This document shows, in pieces, positions 59,101-64,000 of a DNA stretch of 64,000 nt. Position 1 is the first letter of the stretch. Every line of letters starts with the position of its first letter. The notes under the pieces were generated by a model. That model was not told the DNA's origin, did not search any database, and worked only from the letters and a program-made list of their open reading frames with translations. Source of the stretch: Armatimonas rosea (lineage in GTDB: Bacteria > Armatimonadota > Armatimonadia > Armatimonadales > Armatimonadaceae); NCBI RefSeq assembly GCF_014202505.1, contig NZ_JACHGW010000009.1, forward strand, positions 52,730 to 116,729, written 5' to 3'. A program made the position numbers and the translations under genes.

Positions 59101-59886
59101 CCCCTCGGAATCAGCCCGTAGGATCTCTAGTAAACGGCCCTGGCGATCTGCGGCCAGAAAACCGTTACCCAGAGTCTTGAGCGCCTCCAGCACGGAGAAG
59201 CGTAGCTCCCGCCCGATCTCTGCCCCTTCTTGGCGGCTGTAGTCGCGAAGAAGCTCAATCGGGCGGCGGCCCTCTTTTCCCGGCTGAAATCCCTTAGCAT
59301 GGAAAATCCGCCAAAGTGCGCGGAAAGCATCGAGATCAAGGCTCTCAAAAACGGACTCAAGATCAACTTCGACATAGTTCCGGGTCAGGGTCTTATGGTA
59401 GTCATGGAGCAACCGGATGGTTCGACCATTGCAGATAATTCCCCAAGCATCCGACTCGGTCGCATCCAAGTAGTCCTGGAACAACTCATGAGGACTCTGG
59501 TTGCGTCGCCCCGTGACGACCTTATCGTCCGGCAACTCGTCGTAGTCAAGAATCCAGATGGGAATACCACTGCCCCGATGACTGATCGGAATGGTTCTCT
59601 TGTCACCAAACTGAATGTGCGCCTTTTGATACTCCAAGGAGAAACCCAATGTCTCCAAAAAAGGCACGATCCACCGCCGTCTTAGGCGCTCTGTCCCATA
59701 TTCTTTCAGGTGGCTTCTATGGAGTTGCCACTCTTCCGAGAGCAACTGCCAGGACACGACAAGGTCTTTTTCTTCACGCTCACCACCAGGAAGTTTACAC
59801 TTCTCTCCAGCGAGCTGGGAGATAACATCCTCACCCAGGATTTCACCTGAGATTTCAAACCGAGCTAATGTAGAGGATCGAGCCAT
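56170..59886 (-). CDS. Adenine-specific methylase N-terminal part fused to a DUF488 domain
   Basis: 1238 residues. The first 1020 are an Eco57I/DrmMI-type methylase. Motif I is VDPACGSGHFLL near 469 and motif IV is ILGNPPWERI near 773, with a QEQEFFASR helix region. At about residue 1022 (DSGLFRN) the methylase similarity stops. A Gly/Ser/Pro-rich linker of about 35 residues follows, and then DUF488 (about 1058-1238, WSVGYGNRSRDEFFRLLERYEITHLVDVRT and CMMCSELKPQDCHRTK). The remaining methylase part, starting WLPLYEAKM, is encoded 1.1 kb downstream at 53650-55062. The gene begins one base after the DrmD-like helicase stop. It should methylate adenine if the two halves associate. Confidence 0.8.
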   Translation of the reverse strand: MARSSTLARFEISGEILGEDVISQLAGEKCKLPGGEREEKDLVVSWQLLSEEWQLHRSHLKEYGTERLRRRWIVPFLETLGFSLEYQKAHIQFGDKRTIPISHRGSGIPIWILDYDELPDDKVVTGRRNQSPHELFQDYLDATESDAWGIICNGRTIRLLHDYHKTLTRNYVEVDLESVFESLDLDAFRALWRIFHAKGFQPGKEGRRPIELLRDYSRQEGAEIGRELRFSVLEALKTLGNGFLAADRQGRLLEILRADSEGLAMFYQALLRIVYRLLFLLYIENKPGWTPAINPVWASSYSIARLREQAEELSATRGDAEDHWEGLKVVFGMIRDGNEFFDIHPYGGELFDDERLGPLKGAPLGNADLLRAIRQLTTFMRNKQPYRVNFRHLRIEALGSVYEALLDLAPVLTENGLFDFGEGTDRKLSGSYYTPASLVNELIQSALVPVIADRLKDKQNKEDREAALLSITVVDPACGSGHFLLQALDTLAAKLCEIRMEGEEPDEKTIRAARRDVVTHCIHGVDLRPMAVELCKFQLWLQVAHPELPLSYLEPAIRCGNALVGVPLTRQAEAAEATIRAEREALEQAGEIKKAAKLVYTGWRPAQPILPDEALAPVGEDDKQRAAKARAENSVFVQTGQRTLSAEDAALDAAHSRQHARAEAYRPLRDSETSREAIRRKQERFLAYRRSAEYAEEKLVADLWTAAFFWRHSADDEAEVPTTEWLQRAGANPNVVPPTMAAEADRIIELVRPFHWELEFPDVFEAGGFDGILGNPPWERIKLQEQEFFASRAPQIAKAANKAARQRMIDQLRTENPDLYGAFHLAKHAAEAESKFVRKAGRFPLTAVGDVNTYALFSETARTLVSPRGRAGIIVPTGIATDDTTKVFFGSLVETGTLESYFGFKNERFLFLKPVEHTVTFGLLTMLGVGMEAKQMEFTWLCYTIEELHDPARRIVLTRDDIERANPNTRTCPVFRTRADADLTKDIYSRVPVLWNERTHQNPWGIRFQRMLDMANDSGLFRNSIPVAEDLGGGSDSGMGEVSAPPEATIPADDSSVVTTEVWSVGYGNRSRDEFFRLLERYEITHLVDVRTMPYSRRMPDFNREELERQAARYGIRYLHMGEELGGRPSDPSCYDSQGHVVYQLVEQAHFFRRGITKLLKAAEHSDRRVCMMCSELKPQDCHRTKLIGQHLWQKGVALRHISESGALLEQAEVMRRIMGDQEDLFGGDLRSRKSYRK

Positions 59887-59887
59887 C

Positions 59888-62827
59888 TTAACGAGCCTCC
59901 GGTAAAAGCAGAGTTAAACAGTAAAGATCAAAGCCCACAACCTCGATATCTTCAAATCCATCGAGCCATGAGGCTTCTACCTCGCCAGACTTTGCCAGCT
60001 CGTCACGCAGTGTTGTCCGGTACGTTTTCAGGCGATCCAGGGTTAGAGATCGAGCAGAGTCTAAAGCAGTGCCCCAGAGCGGCTGTGAAATCAAGTGTTT
60101 GAAATCTTCCACAGCATCGTCTCGAAGTACCTTGGCTGCTGAAGGGGTTCGCTGCTGCGCCTCTAGAAGTTCCTCGGGAGTAAGGATGCGTACACCATCT
60201 CGTGACTCCTCAATACCAAGAGTCACCACTTCTTCCAATAGTGTCGGAGGCTGCGTTGCTGAAGTCGCCCGAAGCAGCCCATAGCCCAGCAATACGATTC
60301 CACGTTGTCCAGAGACTCGATAGGCTGCCGTACGTGCGCCCGTATCTTCTTCCTCTCGCAATGCGTCCTCTCTCAATACAGCATTCAACCGACGCACAAG
60401 CGGATGCCCAACATCAAGCACCACAGCATCAGGGTGAAGCGCTTTATCTGCCGGATCAAGAACTGCCGTGGGAATCACATCTCCAACCCGTGCCACTCGC
60501 AAGCGCGGGTTGTTAATCTGAATCGAGAGCGTCCCATTTTTCTTCTCTTGGACAGAGCATTGGTACGTACGAAGCCCTTCGATAATAAAACGCTTTATCT
60601 GCTCCGGCGTACCAAACTTGTGATGCATCGCCCTAAGGCGCTCAGTGACATCACTGACTTGGACATCTGCCTGGCCATAAAAACCTTCCGAGCGCATTCG
60701 ATTCAGCGCGTTGATGTCGTAGATTTCCTCGATATCAGTCTCTGGTTCGAAGTCCATCGCTAAAGTCATTACATCTTGACTTTTGCGTCGCTTACGCCGT
60801 CTGGTCAGCACCCGTAGCACAGTTTCCTCCGAAACAGTCAATGGCGGCGCGAAACCAAGGTCTCGCCGCATCTGATCCAGCTTGCGCACAAGCAGTTGCA
60901 TGACGTCTTCATCACTAGTGTCTTTACAGAAGACCGTGCGAACATAGACGACTGGGGCACGCTGACCAAAACGATCCACACGCCCCGTGCGCTGCTCGAT
61001 ACGGTTCGGGTTGTAGGGGACATCGTAGTGAACTACCATGCACGAGAGCGACTGAAGATTGAGACCTTCGGAGATCACATCAGTCGCCAACAACACAGCT
61101 TTTGACGAGGCAGCAAACTGATCCAGACGGCGCTCACGCTCCCCCTCAGAAAGATCCCCGTAAAGTGTGATGACCTCGAATGGCTCTGCCCGCATCTCAC
61201 GAGCCATATACTCCAAGGTGTCTTTGAAGCGCGTAAAAACAATCACTCTACCTGGAGTTCTGTCATCAGCCTTGTTCAGAAGTTCGGGCAAGACGCGTTC
61301 ACGGAGCGCCTTTAGCTTGTAATCCTTGGCTGCCGTAATCTTCTTCAGGCCCGTTAAAATCGTACTAAATTCCCGAAGCTGCGCACGCTTATCCACAGAG
61401 AGCATTGCAGTATCGGCGAAACGATCCTGATCATCCTCACTGTCTGTATCCCCTGTGGCACGATCATTCAACGAGGACAGAAGAGCTTCCTCGTTCTCGG
61501 GTTGCTCATCAGTCGCCTCATTGTCAGAGGGGCGCCGAACCTCAAGGCGTCTCAGGCGACTATCTAAACTTCGGCGAAGAGCTTCCGGACTGGACAGAGC
61601 ACGGCGATGAAGATGAAGGCGGAACCACTCCGCCACCTGGCCCCGCCCACTATGCTCCGCTTGGTTAACAATGTATTCCAGTGATTCATCGAGCTGACGC
61701 AAGAGCTTCAAATATTCTGCATGTAAATCAACTGGCACCTCGGTATCCGCAGGGTCCTCCCGTTTCGGGAACGGAAAAACCTGTCCCGCGTCTTCAAACC
61801 ACTTCTGTACATCCTTACGGGTTCGTTGGCAAACATGATGTACAGCGGCCTGCCGTTGTGGTCGAATCTCACCTCGGACCTCTTCCACCAAGCTCGGCGA
61901 AAGCATTTTCAAGAGACTGCAATAAGAATCGGTATAACCGTTGTGGGGAGTCGCGGTAAGCAGGAGTAGGTGTTTTGCCTTCTTCTCAGCAAGTTGACTA
62001 ACCAGCTCATAACGCTCCATTTCAGACTTGCGGCCCATCCTACTGATCGTCGCACTACTCGATTCACCGCGTGAGGACTGAGACGTTTTACTGTGTGGTC
62101 TCGCCGTATTGTGTGCCTCATCAACAACCACAAGATCCCAGTCCCGTTTGAGAATTTCGTGACGTACTCGGGTGTCTTTCGCGTAGTCAATCGAGACAAT
62201 CAAGCGATCGTAATACCCCCATGGATCTGCACCAGGAGGAATTGAACGCTCAAGTCGACGTCGTGTATTGGAACTGAAGATCTCGAAGTCGAGATAGAAC
62301 AAGTCGCGCATCTGCTGCTGCCACTGCTCTCGCAAGTTGGCAGGAGTGAGAATCAACACTGAGCGTGCACGAGCTCGTGCAAGCAGCTCTGCCAAAATGA
62401 GCCCTGCCTCAACAGTTTTTCCCAAACCTGTCGTGTCGGCCAGCAACAACCGGACTCGTGACTGCCGAAGCGCCATCACCAATGGTACCAGTTGATACTC
62501 AACAGGTATAACTGCTGTACGCTGAATTGAGACAAAGGGGGCGGACCCATGAAGCGCATCAAGGCGTACAGCCTGAAGAAATAGATTCTGAAGCGCCAGG
62601 TCGCCTACACGATCAATTCGTGGAGCCGAGAGTGCTCCTGGTTCAGGAGCCTCCATATCGACGAGAAATTGCTGAGGCCGAGAAGCAAAATCATCTATAG
62701 GCGTTGCTGTCATGACGCCACCTGTGAGTTCGTCAACTCTCCAAAGCCGCCGCCTAAGCCGAACCACCATGCCAGGGCGAATTGTCCCACCAAGTTTATC
62801 TGTTACTGATTTAATCAAGGAACACAA
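59888..62827 (-). CDS. drmD: DrmD-like SNF2-family helicase
   Basis: 979 residues from a TTG at 62827. The exact start is uncertain, since a TATAAT lies directly before it, and starts at 62818 or 62770 are possible. The SNF2 motifs are LADTTGLGKTVEAGLILAELL near 129, VVVDEAHNT near 234, and LLTATPHNG, then in the C-lobe FTRFKDTLEYM, ATDVISEGLNLQ and RIEQRTGRVDRFGQ. The C-terminal part of about 350 residues is specific to DISARM DrmD proteins as I know them, and the partner gene encodes an adenine methylase. It would act as translocase in restriction of incoming DNA. It is the first gene of the operon to 46.9 kb. Confidence 0.75.
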   Translation of the reverse strand: MCSLIKSVTDKLGGTIRPGMVVRLRRRLWRVDELTGGVMTATPIDDFASRPQQFLVDMEAPEPGALSAPRIDRVGDLALQNLFLQAVRLDALHGSAPFVSIQRTAVIPVEYQLVPLVMALRQSRVRLLLADTTGLGKTVEAGLILAELLARARARSVLILTPANLREQWQQQMRDLFYLDFEIFSSNTRRRLERSIPPGADPWGYYDRLIVSIDYAKDTRVRHEILKRDWDLVVVDEAHNTARPHSKTSQSSRGESSSATISRMGRKSEMERYELVSQLAEKKAKHLLLLTATPHNGYTDSYCSLLKMLSPSLVEEVRGEIRPQRQAAVHHVCQRTRKDVQKWFEDAGQVFPFPKREDPADTEVPVDLHAEYLKLLRQLDESLEYIVNQAEHSGRGQVAEWFRLHLHRRALSSPEALRRSLDSRLRRLEVRRPSDNEATDEQPENEEALLSSLNDRATGDTDSEDDQDRFADTAMLSVDKRAQLREFSTILTGLKKITAAKDYKLKALRERVLPELLNKADDRTPGRVIVFTRFKDTLEYMAREMRAEPFEVITLYGDLSEGERERRLDQFAASSKAVLLATDVISEGLNLQSLSCMVVHYDVPYNPNRIEQRTGRVDRFGQRAPVVYVRTVFCKDTSDEDVMQLLVRKLDQMRRDLGFAPPLTVSEETVLRVLTRRRKRRKSQDVMTLAMDFEPETDIEEIYDINALNRMRSEGFYGQADVQVSDVTERLRAMHHKFGTPEQIKRFIIEGLRTYQCSVQEKKNGTLSIQINNPRLRVARVGDVIPTAVLDPADKALHPDAVVLDVGHPLVRRLNAVLREDALREEEDTGARTAAYRVSGQRGIVLLGYGLLRATSATQPPTLLEEVVTLGIEESRDGVRILTPEELLEAQQRTPSAAKVLRDDAVEDFKHLISQPLWGTALDSARSLTLDRLKTYRTTLRDELAKSGEVEASWLDGFEDIEVVGFDLYCLTLLLPEAR

Positions 62828-62856
62828 ATTATACCTTCGGCGGTCTGATCTCGGAA
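62828..62856 (-). promoter_or_regulatory. Possible promoter of the DISARM-like operon
   Basis: On the minus strand a perfect TATAAT at 62833-62828 has TTCCGA 17 bases upstream. It lies right before the TTG start at 62827, so transcription may start inside or close to the coding frame. This suggests a leaderless or downstream start for the DrmD-like gene. Confidence 0.4.
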
Positions 62857-64000
62857 CAAATGATGAGAATGTTCAGCCCCCATTTGTAGACCCCGTAGGC
62901 TCTTCGGTGTCGACAGCTTTTGACCGGCACGTTGTTTAAGGGGTACTCGACTCCAGGTGGCATACGAGGCACCTGCCACTACACGGAGCAAGGCCTCAAG
63001 TGGCACATCTTCCGCTGTGACTACGGTAGCGGTCAGCTCCCCTATTCCTACCAAATGGATGAGCTGGGCCGTGATGCCGCCAGCATCGAGGCGATAGCTC
63101 AGGAGAAAGCCTTGGTCGCGTCTCATTATGCGATCTTCGAGGAACAGTTCCTCGCCAAACGCGTCCAGTCACGACAGGGCAGCAAGGGTGACCGGAGTCG
63201 CTAACTGATCCCCAGATAGGGACTGCAAGTACACTCTCAGCGCCCAGCAGGGCGACAAGCTGATGTTTACGCTGGAGGCACCATATGCCGCTTGGCAAGA
63301 GCGGTGCAAGCCTGGTATAGGATTTCCGGTGGAAGCGCCGTTGGCGGCCCCAAGAAGGCCTTGGTTACCTCGTGCCCCTCAGTCTCGATGCGACTGTAGC
63401 GAACCTAATCAGTCCCCGTTCGTAGGCTCACTTAGCTCTTCGGAATCGACGGGATTGGGTCATGGGGCGGAAACCGAAGAGCGTTATGGACTTAATTCAG
63501 GGGAGTTGACCATCTGCAAAGCTCTGAAGGATAGTTGCCAAGTCATAAGTAGAGAACCTGCGAGCCACTTCAACAAACTCCAACCACGCGCTATTACAAC
63601 AGAGTAGAGTTCGAAACTCGTTCACTTTAGTCCACCATTTTGTACAAGAATTGATCATTTATCTATTTCTAAAGATTTGTGGTCAATTTTTGTTTTTTGC
63701 TAAATGAAAAGCAGAGCGATGGAGGTCGCTCTGCCGATTTGAGGTGTGTCACCGAATTGGTACCACAACTCTATAGTCGTAGCCGGAAACCCACAATCTA
63801 CCTGGTTCCATGTCGGATACCTCAAGGCACCATTGCTTGCCAGAATCATTCCACGTGGCAGAAATGACTATGTCCCCGCATAGGAGTTGAGTGTATGAGC
63901 CATTGACAACTGTACGGACGATCTGAATTTCCCCGTAATTTTCTCAGGTAGGCAGTAGGTCATTCCGGGGCTATTGTAGAGTCGCGAAACAAACACAAAG
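62857..64000. other. Region without convincing gene
   Basis: From the promoter of the DrmD-like operon to the window end I see only weak plus-strand frames. 62920-63204 contains QMDELGRDAASIEAIAQEKA, and in the frame before 63263 is DKLMFTLEAPYAAW. They look like fragments of degraded proteins but have no recognisable family. A stretch of partly repeated sequence (CGTAGGCTC...CTTCGG...TCGAC) occurs near 62890 and 63421. The rest contains nothing that I can annotate. Confidence 0.4.

Noticed and set aside
53650..62827. BREX system, because of the PglX-like methylase
   Set aside because: No PglZ, BrxC or BrxL-type gene is present. The neighbouring SNF2 helicase and DUF1998 protein fit DISARM better.
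1..64000. tRNA, rRNA or insertion-sequence genes
   Set aside because: No such gene was recognisable by eye, and no transposase-like protein was seen.

Overview
The window looks like accessory DNA from a bacterium, most likely a large plasmid or plasmid-derived integrative element. It encodes a replication initiator with origin-like repeats inside its own gene (7.5-8.8 kb), a ParA / ribbon-helix-helix partition pair with an upstream octamer array (44.3-45.5 kb), and a tyrosine recombinase next to a perfect dif-like inverted repeat (45.7-46.9 kb). I see no rRNA, tRNA, ribosomal protein or core metabolic gene. Base composition is intermediate to moderately GC-rich, with a clearly AT-richer patch at about 52.1-53.7 kb. 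The host phylum is not decidable from sequence alone. BTAD/TPR regulators and a DUF6504-DnaE2 SOS cassette would fit Armatimonadota, Chloroflexota or Actinomycetota-like lineages, and this is a weak inference.

Layout. (1) 0.1-3.7 kb, minus strand: a five-gene operon with a TRIP13/Pch2-like AAA+ ATPase and a protein that I read as a bacterial HORMA domain, plus three unknown proteins, two of them with proline-rich stretches. No cGAS-like nucleotidyltransferase is present. A BTAD/TPR regulator lies upstream in the same direction (3.9-5.9 kb). (2) 5.9-8.8 kb, plus strand: a strong sigma70-type promoter and palindromic operator, then an ExeA/TniB-like ATPase, a ribbon-helix-helix protein and a Rep/replisome-organiser protein. 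(3) 8.8-16.4 kb: DNA-binding regulators, an acyltransferase-like protein, a TIR-domain gene coupled to an unknown partner, a membrane protein resembling an orphan sensor module, an AlkB-like dioxygenase and an excisionase-like HTH protein. (4) 16.5-21.6 kb: a serine-recombinase-like protein without the usual catalytic serine, then an SOS-box-controlled imuB / DUF6504 / dnaE2 mutagenesis cassette without imuA. (5) 21.8-31.4 kb, plus strand: a three-gene operon of a NERD-helicase, a 902-residue unknown and a 1736-residue DEAD/DUF1998 helicase. (6) 44.2-31.5 kb, minus strand: a six-gene operon of a VWA (TerY-like) protein, a Ser/Thr-kinase-like protein with zinc ribbon, a UPF1-like SF1 helicase, a protein with a HEPN-like motif, a coiled-coil McrB-like AAA+ GTPase and a DUF2357-like zinc-ribbon protein. 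(7) 44.3-46.9 kb: partition and recombination module. (8) 62.8-46.9 kb, minus strand: a long DISARM-like operon of a DrmD-type helicase, an Eco57I/DrmMI-type adenine methylase split in two by an inserted DUF488 / dual-OB module, a probable PD-(D/E)XK protein, a HEPN-like/CBS protein and a DEAD/DUF1998 helicase with a C-terminal Vsr-like nuclease domain. 62.8-64.0 kb holds no convincing gene.

Together these make a replicating or mobilisable element carrying at least four large putative anti-phage or stress systems, plus a TIR pair and an SOS mutagenesis cassette. The most promising undescribed arrangements are the VWA-kinase-helicase-HEPN-McrB-DUF2357 operon, the methylase split by DUF488/dual-OB genes in a hybrid DISARM operon, and the HORMA-TRIP13 operon lacking a CD-NTase. 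All domain assignments were made by eye from motifs. No database search was run.
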